A stretch of 64,000 nucleotides of DNA from Bacteroidota bacterium (GCA_023429135.1 JAEYWD010000096.1:47676-111675), one strand, 5' to 3'; numbered from the stretch's first letter, positions 17,117 through 25,805 are shown. Notes: generated by a model not told the origin, from the sequence alone. A program made the numbers and translations.

Positions 17117-18097
17117 TTATCCTCTGTTTATAAGGTTTATGCTCGGTAAGATAACCTCAGTAATAGTTTTTTGAAATTTAATCTGATGCTCATATGGAAT
17201 AAGATGTCCCGCATTTTTAAAAGAAAAGATCTCTTTTTGAGGCGCTTGTAAAAGATTAAAATATTCATGGGATAATTTGGAATTAGTTTGGTAATCATTT
17301 TCACCTACTATAAAAAACACAGGGCATTCTATTTTTTTCGTCGACTCAAACAAATTTTCCTGGATGGACTCATTAAAAAGATCCAACCACGTTGATGACC
17401 AGGATAAAACCCTTTGCCTAAAGGGTTCTTTCCTGGCAAACGCTTTTCCTTCAAAGTCAAAAAGCCACTTTCGATCATAATATAGCTCTTCTGAACTTTT
17501 AAATGGGACAGTAACTTTAGAAAGCTCATTTATTGCCTGATCGTTTTTGTTTTTTTGTGCGTTGTCTTTAAGCATTTCCAAAGCTATCAGCTCACTTTTA
17601 ATTTGATTTGTTAACGGGCTCACTGCAATATAGGCATGTAAAAGCTCAGGATGATTTCTTGCTATATCAAATCCGAGGGTCGTTCCGTAGGAATGCGCAA
17701 CAAGAAAGATTTTCCTTTTATTGAATTTTTTAAGAAGGTATTGAACTATCTCATATGTGTCATTTTTGAATAATTTTTGAGTCATGCGGACATTCTCATT
17801 TTTGAGTGCAGAAGTCTTACCGGAATTTCTTTGATCCCACAGAATTACTATGAATTTTTTCTGAAGCACACCAAACATGTTATCCATTTCATCTAATACT
17901 GAATCTCCAGGGCCCCCGTTTAAATAAAGTAAAACCGGATTTTGAGTGTTAGTTCCTTTTATACGGATTACTTGTTTAGTATTTGATATACTTACAATTT
18001 CAGTTGTATCTATTGCTTTAACGTTCTCATTTGACTTGGCAGGACAAATTAAGAGATTACAAAAAAATAAAATAAAAATAAGAGAGAAGGTTTTCAT
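17117..18097 (-). CDS. Secreted alpha/beta hydrolase, prolyl-aminopeptidase-like
   Basis: The 326-residue protein has a signal peptide (about 1-21). It shows the proline iminopeptidase (S33) layout: NGGPGDS oxyanion strand (60-66), WDQRNSGKT (88-95), nucleophile A-H-S136-Y-G-T, acid D268 in VGENDYQ and H298 in NAGHLIP. Enzymes of this family remove N-terminal proline or act as general esterases. It is the only minus-strand gene in the island and stands alone. The N-terminal region carries several lysines and asparagines and low G+C like its neighbours. Confident as to fold, less so as to substrate. Confidence 0.82.
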   Translation of the reverse strand: MKTFSLIFILFFCNLLICPAKSNENVKAIDTTEIVSISNTKQVIRIKGTNTQNPVLLYLNGGPGDSVLDEMDNMFGVLQKKFIVILWDQRNSGKTSALKNENVRMTQKLFKNDTYEIVQYLLKKFNKRKIFLVAHSYGTTLGFDIARNHPELLHAYIAVSPLTNQIKSELIALEMLKDNAQKNKNDQAINELSKVTVPFKSSEELYYDRKWLFDFEGKAFARKEPFRQRVLSWSSTWLDLFNESIQENLFESTKKIECPVFFIVGENDYQTNSKLSHEYFNLLQAPQKEIFSFKNAGHLIPYEHQIKFQKTITEVILPSINLINRG

Positions 18098-18244
18098 AGT
18101 TTTAATTTATTTGAATTGATCTTGATATATGAATGAATCAGGTGGCTCTTACTCAAATATTATTCCAAAAACAAGAAAGACCTTCAGATACATGATCACC
18201 CCTACAGCCTAATGCCTTATAAATACCAATTTGTAGAAGGTAAC

Positions 18245-18297
18245 TTTGCCTATTTTGCATTGTCTCGCCAACCCCCAAATAAATTAGTATAGGCAAA
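18245..18297. repeat. Inverted repeat around a GTCTCG motif
   Basis: TTTGCCTAT (18245-18253) is complementary to ATAGGCAAA (18289-18297); a further three positions pair with one mismatch. The 35-base loop holds GTCTCGCCAACCCCCA, a 12-of-16 match to the island motif. It lies between two divergently placed genes and could be a terminator-like or recombination structure. Confidence 0.4.
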
Positions 18298-18421
18298 ATT
18301 TCTGAAAAAGCTAACAAGCAGACTGGATAGAAAAATGCTGGATTAGCGCCACAGATTTGTTGTTTATATAAACAACATAGATACTTGCTTGTTATTATAA
18401 CATTGAAAAAAGATAAATGTT

Positions 18422-19303
18422 ATGAAAATAAAACATTACTGTGCGATCGTTTTGTTTTCATTGTCAGGTAGTAATTTATTTGGCCAGCAAATCTTCGTGG
18501 AATACGACTCCTTCCCAATTCAAAAGCCACGGGCATTTAAAATTTTATACCAAATTAACCATCCTTACTTAAATGAGATCTCACTTACCGAAAAGGCCCC
18601 AAAAGCAGCAGGTGAGCGTCCAAAAAAGTTTTTGGGTAATTTGACGGAAGGGGCCTTTACATTACTTACTGGTTTTACTACTTCAACTTCCGACGAATCA
18701 ATTTGGGTAAAGGAATATGGCCTGATTGCCAATAATGTTGATTATAACTGGGAGGTCCAGCTTTATTTCCCTGCCAAGTTTGAAAAGACCAGAGAACGTG
18801 TAAAAAATGACGATGGTAGCACATCGGTGAGTACCGAAAAAGGAATTTATGTCGATTGGAGCAAAGGTGGCGATGGACTTATTTTTGAAAAAGGTGATAC
18901 CGTTGGCCGATTTGCCCTGATGACAAATTTTGTATCGGAAAATGAAATCCAGGACTGGCTTGCCCGAATAGATTCCGATAAACGTTTTGAACCTTCTGAG
19001 CGTTCCCCTTATAGTCAAATCCCAATGAATTATAACTTTGCCCTTATTGGAATTTTGGAAGAAAGGAATTTTTCAATTATCTCAAGCGGTAAAACTTTCA
19101 GGTCGGTCATATTTATCGAAAACAAACCGGTAGCAATATTTCAGGGTGAATCAAATCAAATAGTTTTAGGAAAAAAGAACAAACCTTCTATTTATTTATT
19201 ACGGGATAAAATAAGCAATATCGATCATTCGGATTTATTTCGGTTAAGTATGCTAATCCGGTTGGTTACAAAATTGGTTGCTGTTGACTATATTGAAAAA
19301 TAG
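18422..19303 (+). CDS. Secreted protein of unknown function
   Basis: I do not recognise this 293-residue protein. It starts with a signal peptide (residues 1-21, ending LFGQQ) and contains no membrane segment after it. Middle sections are rich in alternating hydrophobic and charged residues (VNWEV-like strands), suggesting a beta-rich fold; a charged loop with an RVKNDDGSTS stretch lies near residues 125-135. No catalytic motif could be seen. It sits in the accessory island between the secreted hydrolase and the higBA pair, with no operon partner, and its base composition is less AT-rich than the CBASS genes. Confidence 0.65.
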   Translation: MKIKHYCAIVLFSLSGSNLFGQQIFVEYDSFPIQKPRAFKILYQINHPYLNEISLTEKAPKAAGERPKKFLGNLTEGAFTLLTGFTTSTSDESIWVKEYGLIANNVDYNWEVQLYFPAKFEKTRERVKNDDGSTSVSTEKGIYVDWSKGGDGLIFEKGDTVGRFALMTNFVSENEIQDWLARIDSDKRFEPSERSPYSQIPMNYNFALIGILEERNFSIISSGKTFRSVIFIENKPVAIFQGESNQIVLGKKNKPSIYLLRDKISNIDHSDLFRLSMLIRLVTKLVAVDYIEK

Positions 19304-19505
19304 CCCTTCGATTGAAATACCCATTCTGATCTATCATATAAGTTATGAAATTGGCAAAAATGTCTTCATGATGTGTGGTGGGCAAAAAATATCAACCATA
19401 AGGCTCGCCTTGGATTAAATGGGAAATTACAAATTGGAGGCTATTAGAATTTCTTTTGAAGCACAGATTAAAATTGCTATGACTAATTATAAGTATAGTT
19501 ATACC

Positions 19506-19521
19506 GTCTCACCAAACCCAC
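19506..19521 (+). repeat. Island intergenic motif GTCTCACCAAACCCAC, copy 2
   Basis: Identical over 16 bases to 14777-14792, 4.7 kb away. It lies about 200 bases after the secreted protein gene. Confidence 0.6.
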
Positions 19522-19562
19522 CTTTTCATCCTCCTTCATCCAAATACGATAAAGACAGACAA

Positions 19563-19594
19563 GGCCGCCCCTTATCAGGAACGGCCCGGTTTTA
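19563..19594 (+). terminator. Possible hairpin terminator
   Basis: GGCCG and CGGCC pair around a 14-base loop, followed by CGGTTTTAATTTG. The stem is short and the T run weak, so this is tentative. Confidence 0.3.
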
Positions 19595-19615
19595 ATTTGC
19601 GAATGCGATGTATTC

Positions 19616-19831
19616 CTATTTTACTGCATTTTCTACCTTAGGCTTATCGGGCGTGTGCCGTATTGCCTTCCGGGCGCTGCGGTATTTGAGGTAAAACTCA
19701 GGAGCCTTTTCTTTAAACTGACGAGCCAGCCTGTCGAGTGTTTCACTAAACAGTGCCGAAAGGTAGTTTTTGCAAAGGGAAGATCTTGTTAAAACGTAGT
19801 TGGTTGAAAAGGTGGCCAAGAAAATATGCAA
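19616..19831 (-). pseudogene. Probable C-terminal gene remnant
   Basis: A 71-codon minus-strand frame whose second half is protein-like (ETLDRLARQFKEKAPEFYLK, then RSARKAIRHTPDKP) while the first 25 residues look like noise. The upstream end abuts the higBA promoter. It may be the last piece of a gene removed by higBA insertion. I cannot name the family. Confidence 0.3.
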
Positions 19832-19861
19832 AAAAGAGAGAGTAATTATTACATATTAGGT

Positions 19862-19890
19862 AAACAAATTACATAATATGTAATTTGTTT
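19862..19890. promoter_or_regulatory. Perfect 29-bp palindrome: probable HigA operator
   Basis: Two 14-base arms (AAACAAATTACATA and its exact complement) surround one central A. The palindrome ends two bases before the -7 box TACATTTG (19893-19900), so a bound repressor would block transcription of higBA. This is the expected layout for autoregulation by the HigA antitoxin. Confidence 0.75.
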
Positions 19891-19892
19891 TA

Positions 19893-19900
19893 TACATTTG
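19893..19900 (+). promoter_or_regulatory. higBA -7 box (TACATTTG)
   Basis: Fits TAnnTTTG, 17 bases before the higB ATG at 19918. Confidence 0.55.
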
Positions 19901-19917
19901 CACCAATAAAACTCTTT

Positions 19918-20214
19918 ATGCACATTGTTTCATTTCGAAAATTAAAAGAGTTCTTTGAGAATGACCCTAATGCCAGAGTGGCATTGCAAGACTGGTATAA
20001 AAGAACCAGCAAAGCTAATTGGGACAATTTTTCAGATGTTAAAAATACATTTAATTCTGTTGATTCTGTGGGCAATTCAAGGTTTGTGTTTAACATTAAG
20101 GGAAACCATTACCGTATTGTTGCTCAAATTCTCTTTACTATTAAAAGAGTTTACATACGTTGGGTCGGAACCCATAGAGATTACGATAATATTAAAAATA
20201 TTGATAAAATTTAA
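19918..20214 (+). CDS. higB: HigB-type mRNA interferase toxin
   Basis: The 98-residue protein matches the HigB_toxin family (RelE superfamily): MHIVSFRKLKEFFE start, DWYKRTSKANW, FSDVKNTF, then NSRFVFNIKGNHYRIV and a closing VYIRWVGTHRDYD. HigB toxins cut ribosome-bound mRNA. The ATG at 19918 is chosen because an upstream frame start at 19885 lies inside the operator and before the -7 box. The gene comes before its antitoxin, six bases apart, the order typical of higBA. Confidence 0.92.
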   Translation: MHIVSFRKLKEFFENDPNARVALQDWYKRTSKANWDNFSDVKNTFNSVDSVGNSRFVFNIKGNHYRIVAQILFTIKRVYIRWVGTHRDYDNIKNIDKI

Positions 20215-20220
20215 TCGATT

Positions 20221-20583
20221 ATGAAAAAGATAACCGAATCAGAATATGTAAAAGCTACTTCCAGGATAGAGGAACTATTAAAAATTGTGAATGATGAAAT
20301 GCCCGAGGATAATCCTTATCTACAGGAGCTTATTGTTTTGTCCGATCTCGTTGAAAGCTATGAAAATGATCACTATTCCATTGGTACTCCTTCCTTAAGG
20401 GAAGTGATTGAACTGCGAATGTTTGAAAGGAAGCTCAAACAAAAAGATTTGGCTGAATTGCTTCATACCAAGCCAGCCAGGATAAGTGAGTATATGAATG
20501 GAAAGCGTGATATTACAATAGAAATCGCACGGGCTTTACACAAGAAACTCAATATTGACAGTGATATTATTTTACAGGGTTAA
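20221..20583 (+). CDS. higA: HigA-type antitoxin, XRE family
   Basis: The 120-residue protein has an N-terminal helical arm (1-55) and a Cro/C1-type helix-turn-helix (about 62-115: LREVIELRMFERKLKQKDLA, then KPARISEYMNGKRDI). It should bind and block HigB and, with it, repress the promoter through the 29-bp palindrome upstream. It is the second gene of the pair and the last gene of the accessory island before the core nuo operon. Confidence 0.92.
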   Translation: MKKITESEYVKATSRIEELLKIVNDEMPEDNPYLQELIVLSDLVESYENDHYSIGTPSLREVIELRMFERKLKQKDLAELLHTKPARISEYMNGKRDITIEIARALHKKLNIDSDIILQG

Positions 20584-21107
20584 AAATTAGAGGTTAAATC
20601 ATAACCTACCATCCCCTCCACCAAATTATCATCAACTTATTGTCATTCTGAACGAAGTGAAGAATCTGTTTGCTTTACGGACAAAATGAGTATTATGAAC
20701 CTTTAAAAGGCAAGTGTTCCTGACTGTTTACATGTAATTAAACTGGTAGTCAGTTTAAAATATTATTCCTTGGAAATCGTTAATTAATTTGTGAAATATA
20801 TTCGTTCATAAATAAAAATACGCGTTTTGTCAAATACATAAAAAAATGTAAATTTATTTGAGCACGAGTTTTTGAAAAAAATGAATTGTCACATAAAAAT
20901 TGTAATTTAGAATTGTGTTAAATAACTACTATAATGCTTTGATAATTTTGCGATTGCAATTGTGTTATTTTTGTAACAATATGATTTTTATTCATTTATC
21001 CTGTATCGGCGACTTTAGTCGTACTTAAAATTTGCGACTTTTTATATATTTGCGCGCCTTAAGAGGTTGAGTTTTTAAATGCTGTAGGTTCATTAAATAT
21101 AGATAAT
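20584..21107. other. Intergenic region between higA and nuoA
   Basis: About 520 AT-rich bases without a supported gene. At 20640-20668 it contains TGTCATTCTGAACGAAGTGA followed by AGAATC, which I know as a sequence scattered through many Bacteroidota genomes. The nuo promoter lies at its right end. Confidence 0.5.
21045..21052 (+). promoter_or_regulatory. nuo operon -7 box (TATATTTG)
   Basis: Perfect TAnnTTTG 56 bases before the nuoA ATG. No clear -33 element at the standard distance. Confidence 0.5.
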
Positions 21108-21458
21108 ATGGGTGCTGCTTCAATAATAATTCTTTTATTCTGCGGGGTAACTTTCGCCGTTTTAGCCATTGGAGTCGGAAAGTTTTTTGGATTGTCGTCC
21201 ATGAATCCTGAAAAAGGACAGCCATACGAGTGTGGTATCGAAACTCAGGGTGTCACATGGGTTCAGTTTAATGTGGGTTATTATCTTTTCTCTCTCGTTT
21301 TTCTGGTGTTCGATGTTGAAATTATTTTCCTCTACCCCTGGGCAACCGTTTTGAAAGATTTGGGTATGATTGCCTTCGTTGAGATTCTGCTCTTTACACT
21401 GTTCCTGTTTATGGGACTTCTTTATGCATATAAAAAGAAAGCGCTTGCATGGATGTAA
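21108..21458 (+). CDS. nuoA: Complex I subunit A
   Basis: The 116-residue membrane subunit has three hydrophobic segments (about 5-25, 58-80, 85-108) and the conserved loop MNPEKGQPYECGIE between the first two, plus FDVEIIFLYPWA in the second. It forms part of the junction between the membrane and peripheral arms of NADH:quinone oxidoreductase-type complexes. First gene of an 11-gene operon; its 3' end overlaps nuoB by 10 bases. Confidence 0.95.
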   Translation: MGAASIIILLFCGVTFAVLAIGVGKFFGLSSMNPEKGQPYECGIETQGVTWVQFNVGYYLFSLVFLVFDVEIIFLYPWATVLKDLGMIAFVEILLFTLFLFMGLLYAYKKKALAWM

Positions 21459-22000
21459 ATAAAGATTTTATCCCGGAATTCCCGGGTGATATATATAAGG
21501 ACGATACAGGTAAAACAAATTTCATTGTTACCAGTGTCGATGCTATTGCCAACTGGGCCCGCAGTAATTCACTCTGGCCTCTGTCGTTCGGAACCAGCTG
21601 TTGTGCAATCGAACTCATGTCGACTGTTTCGGCTAAATACGACTGGTCGCGTTTCGGGTTCGAAGTTATGAGAGCAAGTCCGCGCCAGTGCGACCTGATC
21701 ATCGTTGCCGGTACAATTACCTATAAAATGGCTCCGGTTTTAAAACGTTTGTACAACCAAATGCCGGAACCCCGTTACGTTATTGCTATGGGTGCATGCG
21801 CTATCTCAGGCGGCCCCTTCTTCTATAATTCCTATTCTGTAGTGAAAGGTGTGGACAATTTAATTCCTGTGGATGTGTATATCCCCGGCTGTCCTCCCCG
21901 CCCTGAAGCTTTGATTCATGGTATGATGACACTTCAGAATAAGATCAAAAATTCAAAGGCTTATGTGATCGAAAAGCCTAAGAAAAATGACGAAGAATAA
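21449..22000 (+). CDS. nuoB: Complex I subunit B (N2 iron-sulfur cluster)
   Basis: The 183-residue protein has all four N2 cluster cysteines: C51-C52 in GTSCCAIELM, one in MGACAISGGPF and one in YIPGCPPRPEA. N2 is the last carrier before quinone. It starts inside nuoA (10-base overlap) and is followed by nuoC after 27 bases. Confidence 0.96.
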   Translation: MDVNKDFIPEFPGDIYKDDTGKTNFIVTSVDAIANWARSNSLWPLSFGTSCCAIELMSTVSAKYDWSRFGFEVMRASPRQCDLIIVAGTITYKMAPVLKRLYNQMPEPRYVIAMGACAISGGPFFYNSYSVVKGVDNLIPVDVYIPGCPPRPEALIHGMMTLQNKIKNSKAYVIEKPKKNDEE

Positions 22001-22027
22001 TCAGTTTCAGAAAAATATCTGTTGATA

Positions 22028-22486
22028 ATGACAAAGGAAGAACTGAAAACATACCTTGAACAAACGTTTCCGCAGAACAAAGTGGAGGAAACCTTTGATT
22101 TTCCGCTTTTATATGCCGATAAGTCGGAACTGTTTATCATTGCTAAAAAGCTGAAGGAGTCACCCGAAACCTTATTCGATTTTCTTTTTTGCGAAACAGC
22201 GGTAGACCGTACTCCAAACCTGGAAATGGTTTATCACCTGAACTCAACTGCGCACCGCCACGATATGGTGTTGAAAGTTGTGCTTGAAGATCGCGAAAAT
22301 CCCGAAGTACATTCGGTAAACGAATTATGGAAAGCTGCCGAGCTTTACGAAAACGAAATTTACGATATGTTCGGAATTCGTTTCACAGGTCATCCCAATC
22401 TCCGCAGAATTATGCTTGGCGATGAATGGCCCGGATTTCCACTCCGCAAAGATTATAAAGACGATATTAATATAGTAACCTTGTAG
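22028..22486 (+). CDS. nuoC: Complex I subunit C (30-kDa)
   Basis: From the ATG at 22028 the protein has 152 residues; an in-frame TTG six bases upstream is less likely. The signature ENEIYDMFGIRFTGHPNLRR, then DEWPGFPLRKDY, is the 30-kDa subunit motif. It is a separate gene here rather than fused to nuoD as in Bacteroides and E. coli. It helps hold the peripheral arm. Confidence 0.95.
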   Translation: MTKEELKTYLEQTFPQNKVEETFDFPLLYADKSELFIIAKKLKESPETLFDFLFCETAVDRTPNLEMVYHLNSTAHRHDMVLKVVLEDRENPEVHSVNELWKAAELYENEIYDMFGIRFTGHPNLRRIMLGDEWPGFPLRKDYKDDINIVTL

Positions 22487-22495
22487 AACTTTCCA

Positions 22496-23620
22496 ATGGA
22501 AAACCTAAATACGGAGTTACCAAAAGAAATGACAGAAGAATTTGTTGTGAATATCGGGCCTCAACACCCCTCCACTCACGGCGTTCTCCGACTTCAGGCC
22601 ACACTCGATGGCGAAACCATAAAAGACCTTCTTCCACACTTAGGATACATTCACCGTGGTATTGAAAAGATGTGCGAATCGCTTGGCTACAAGCAGTTCA
22701 TCTATCTTACAAGCCGCATGGATTATCTTTCGGCTCACATCAACAACCAGGCCTGTTCCCTTGCCATTGAAAAAGGTTTGCAGATTGAAGTTCCCGCCCG
22801 TGCCAAAGCCATCCGTATTCTGATGGCCGAACTGCAGCGTCTTACTTCGCACGAATTATGGTGGGGCTCCTGTGCCATGGACCTTGGTGCTGTTACTCCT
22901 TTCTTCCTTGCTTTCCGCGACCGCGAACGTATTCTTGAGATTTTCGAGGAAAATACCGGCAACCGTCTTACCATGAATTATATTACACCTGGTGGCGTAA
23001 TGACCGATATTAATTCCGATTTTGTTACTCGTCTCAAAACTTTGCTGGTTAAAATCAAGGAACATCTGAAGGAATATGAAACCTTAATTACAGGTAACAT
23101 TATTTTTCAGCGTCGTTTAAAAGGTGTTGGCGTTTTACCGAAAGAGCTTGCTATTTCTTTAGGCTGTACCGGTCCAACTGCCCGTGCATCGGGATTAAGC
23201 TGCGACGTACGCAAGTATTATCCTTACGATGGGTACGAAAAACTCGACTTCAAGGAAATAGTTGCTGACGGATGCGATAGCTGGAGCCGCTATGTGGTTC
23301 GTATGGAAGAGATGAGGCAATCGATTCACATCATCGAGCAGATAATTGATAACATTCCCGAAGGTGAATATCGCGCCAAGTTAAAAGGTATTGTGAAATT
23401 ACCTGTTGGCGAATATTACCAGAGAGTTGAAACTGCCCGTGGCGAGCTTGGAGTGTATATTGTGAGCGATGGTGGCAACAAACCTTACCGTTTAAAATTA
23501 AGAGCACCTAACTTCTCAAATCTTGGAGCCTTAAAGCCAATTACTGTAGGTTCAAAAATCGGTGACCTGATGGCCAGCATGGCAACAATTGATTTGGTAA
23601 TTCCTGATATTGACAGATAA
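22496..23620 (+). CDS. nuoD: Complex I subunit D (49-kDa)
   Basis: The 374-residue protein carries the 49-kDa landmarks: NIGPQHPSTHGVLR near the N-terminus, the HRGIEK loop, an acidic QxLTSHELWWGS segment, ITPGGV, GCTGPTARASG, and the C-terminal end at VIPDIDR. It forms the quinone-binding cavity with NuoB. Nine bases separate it from nuoC. Confidence 0.96.
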   Translation: MENLNTELPKEMTEEFVVNIGPQHPSTHGVLRLQATLDGETIKDLLPHLGYIHRGIEKMCESLGYKQFIYLTSRMDYLSAHINNQACSLAIEKGLQIEVPARAKAIRILMAELQRLTSHELWWGSCAMDLGAVTPFFLAFRDRERILEIFEENTGNRLTMNYITPGGVMTDINSDFVTRLKTLLVKIKEHLKEYETLITGNIIFQRRLKGVGVLPKELAISLGCTGPTARASGLSCDVRKYYPYDGYEKLDFKEIVADGCDSWSRYVVRMEEMRQSIHIIEQIIDNIPEGEYRAKLKGIVKLPVGEYYQRVETARGELGVYIVSDGGNKPYRLKLRAPNFSNLGALKPITVGSKIGDLMASMATIDLVIPDIDR

Positions 23621-23653
23621 ACAAGCAGGTTGTCTGCCTATAAAAATATTTGT

Positions 23654-24739
23654 ATGACATTAACTATTCAATTTTCTGATATAACAAAATGGATTCACGA
23701 GACGCTGAATGCGTCTATGTCGCCAGGTTGGGCTCTTTTCAGTGAGTTTGTGCTTGCCGGTGTAGCCATGATATTACTGGTAGTGGTTCTGGCAGTTTTG
23801 TTTGTTTACATGGAACGTAAGGTTGCTGGTTTTATGCAGTTGCGCCTTGGTCCGCACCGCGTTGGTCCCTGGGGCACCATGCAGGTTTTTGCCGACGTAT
23901 TCAAACTCCTTTTAAAGGAAAGTTTTGCTCCCTTTACAGTAGATAAGTTTCTTTTCAACTTTGCTCCAATCCTGGTTCTGGCTGTAGCCTTCATGGCAAT
24001 GGCCCCTATTTCGTTCGCGCCGGGATTACAGCTTTGGGACATGAACATTGGTATTTTGTATGTTACAGCAGTTTCTTCCATCGGGGTTATCGGAATTCTG
24101 ATGGCAGGCTGGTCCAGTAACAATAAATATTCTCTTTTAGGAGCCATGCGAAGTGGTGCCCAGATTGTGAGTTATGAGTTATCGGCCGGTTTAAGTCTGG
24201 TTGCAGTAATCGCTATGTGCGGAAGCCTTTCAATTTCCGACATAATTGCCTCTCAGGCCGATGGCTGGTGGATCTTCAAAGGCCACTTGCCCATTATGTT
24301 TGCCTTCGTGGTTTATGTGATTGCCGGAACAGCCGAAACAAACCGCGCTCCGTTTGACCTTGCCGAAGCTGAATCGGAATTAACTGCCGGTTATCACACG
24401 GAATTTTCGGGAATGCAGTTTGGTATGTTCTACCTTACTGAGTACATCAATATGGCTGTGATATCGATGGTTGCTACAACTGTATTTCTTGGCGGCTGGC
24501 TTCCATTCCATATTTACGGGTTCGATGCATTTAACAACGTTATGAACTTCATTCCGAGCTGGATCTGGTTCTTTGGAAAAACATTCTTTATCATCTTTTT
24601 AATGATGTGGTTCCGCTGGACTTTCCCCCGTCTCCGTATCGACCAGTTGCTGAAACTCGAGTGGAAGTATCTTCTGCCGCTTAGCATTATCAATGTTGTA
24701 ATTGTTGCATTCCTTGTGGTAATGGGTTGGCACTTTTAA
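23654..24739 (+). CDS. nuoH: Complex I subunit H
   Basis: From ATG 23654 the protein has 361 residues; the upstream TTG at 23630 has no support. About eight membrane segments are visible, with the conserved loops MERKVAGFMQLRLGPHRVGP and ETNRAPFDLAEAESELTAGYHTE (partly shown) that border the quinone channel. NuoH joins the peripheral arm to the proton-pumping membrane arm. Confidence 0.95.
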   Translation: MTLTIQFSDITKWIHETLNASMSPGWALFSEFVLAGVAMILLVVVLAVLFVYMERKVAGFMQLRLGPHRVGPWGTMQVFADVFKLLLKESFAPFTVDKFLFNFAPILVLAVAFMAMAPISFAPGLQLWDMNIGILYVTAVSSIGVIGILMAGWSSNNKYSLLGAMRSGAQIVSYELSAGLSLVAVIAMCGSLSISDIIASQADGWWIFKGHLPIMFAFVVYVIAGTAETNRAPFDLAEAESELTAGYHTEFSGMQFGMFYLTEYINMAVISMVATTVFLGGWLPFHIYGFDAFNNVMNFIPSWIWFFGKTFFIIFLMMWFRWTFPRLRIDQLLKLEWKYLLPLSIINVVIVAFLVVMGWHF

Positions 24740-24759
24740 ATGATTAAATAATTGAAAGA

Positions 24760-25242
24760 ATGAGAGCATTAATTCAATATATAAAAGATGTGGCGCAGGG
24801 CTTCTATTCCTTATCGCAGGGATTGCTGCTCACGCTCAAATATTTTGTCCGTCCGTGGAAACACATCGTGGAACAGTACCCTGAAAACCGTACAACCACC
24901 ATTTATATTCCCGAAAAATTTGCCGGCGAAGTTGTATTACCTCACGACGAGAACAACCGCCACAAATGTACAGCCTGTACACTTTGCGAAATGGCTTGCC
25001 CGAACGGTACAATCAAAATTATTTCGGCTACCATCGAAGGCGAAGACGGAAAGAAAAAGAAAGTACTTGATAAATGGGTGTATAATCTTGGTATGTGCAC
25101 CATGTGCGGTCAGTGCATTGATGCTTGTCCCCAGGATGCCATTACCATGAAAAACTCGTTCGAGTTGAGCGTTTATAACCGCAACGATTTGATCAAAGTA
25201 CTTAACAAACCAGGTTCAAAACTTAAAGAAAAAGAATCATGA
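24760..25242 (+). CDS. nuoI: Complex I subunit I (two 4Fe-4S clusters)
   Basis: The 160-residue protein has two classic ferredoxin motifs: CTACTLCEMACP and, about 38 residues later, CTMCGQCIDACP. They carry clusters N6a and N6b. With NuoE/F/G absent from this operon, NuoI is likely to be where electrons enter from an outside donor. Its last four bases overlap nuoJ. Confidence 0.96.
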   Translation: MRALIQYIKDVAQGFYSLSQGLLLTLKYFVRPWKHIVEQYPENRTTTIYIPEKFAGEVVLPHDENNRHKCTACTLCEMACPNGTIKIISATIEGEDGKKKKVLDKWVYNLGMCTMCGQCIDACPQDAITMKNSFELSVYNRNDLIKVLNKPGSKLKEKES

Positions 25243-25751
25243 GCGCATCAGCAGTTATGTTTTATATTTTAGGTGCCTTAGTTCTAACTTTTGGGGTATT
25301 AACAGTTTTTACCCGTAAGATTTTCAGGGCTGCGGTTTATCTGCTCCTTTCGTTAATTGGTATTGCTGCTATATACATCATCATGGACATGCAGTTTATT
25401 GCTGCATTGCAAATTGTAATTTATGTAGGTGGTATTGTGGTACTGATTATTTTCTCGATATTTCTTACCCACCAGGCTGGAGAGAGGCTACCATCCAGGT
25501 TGCCCAAACATTTGCTCTGGTCCATACTATTATCTGGTGTAGGTTTACTTTTAGCCACCCATATTCTGTATCACTTCAGCTATAAGCCATCAATTGAGCC
25601 TGCCATTGAGCATTCGGTGAAGAATATCGGTACCCAGCTCATCGATTTCAGATCGTATGGCTATGTGTTCCCCTTTGAAGTTGTGAGTATCCTGTTGCTT
25701 GCAGCCATGGTGGGAAGTATAATAATTGCAATGAAAACAAAGAAAAACTAA
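25239..25751 (+). CDS. nuoJ: Complex I subunit J
   Basis: The 170-residue protein has five membrane segments, with the family motif IYIIMDMQFIAALQIVIYVG in the third segment region and GGIVVLIIFSIFL following. ATGA overlap with nuoI. The 54-base gap to nuoK contains three copies of a GACTGTGG-like word. Confidence 0.93.
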   Translation: MSASAVMFYILGALVLTFGVLTVFTRKIFRAAVYLLLSLIGIAAIYIIMDMQFIAALQIVIYVGGIVVLIIFSIFLTHQAGERLPSRLPKHLLWSILLSGVGLLLATHILYHFSYKPSIEPAIEHSVKNIGTQLIDFRSYGYVFPFEVVSILLLAAMVGSIIIAMKTKKN

Positions 25752-25805
25752 AAATAAATTCTGCTGTGGACTGTGGTCAGTCGACTGTGGACTAAAATAT
25801 AGACT

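Noticed and set aside
14777..19521. The GTCTCA motif as integron attC sites
   Set aside because: No RYYYAAC/GTTRRRY core pairs and no integron integrase were seen, and most copies have no palindromic partner.
20641..20668. A CRISPR repeat
   Set aside because: Only one copy occurs here, with no spacer pattern.
23630..23653. TTG start for nuoH adding eight residues
   Set aside because: The ATG at 23654 is the first methionine and fits the family start; no ribosome-binding evidence for the TTG.
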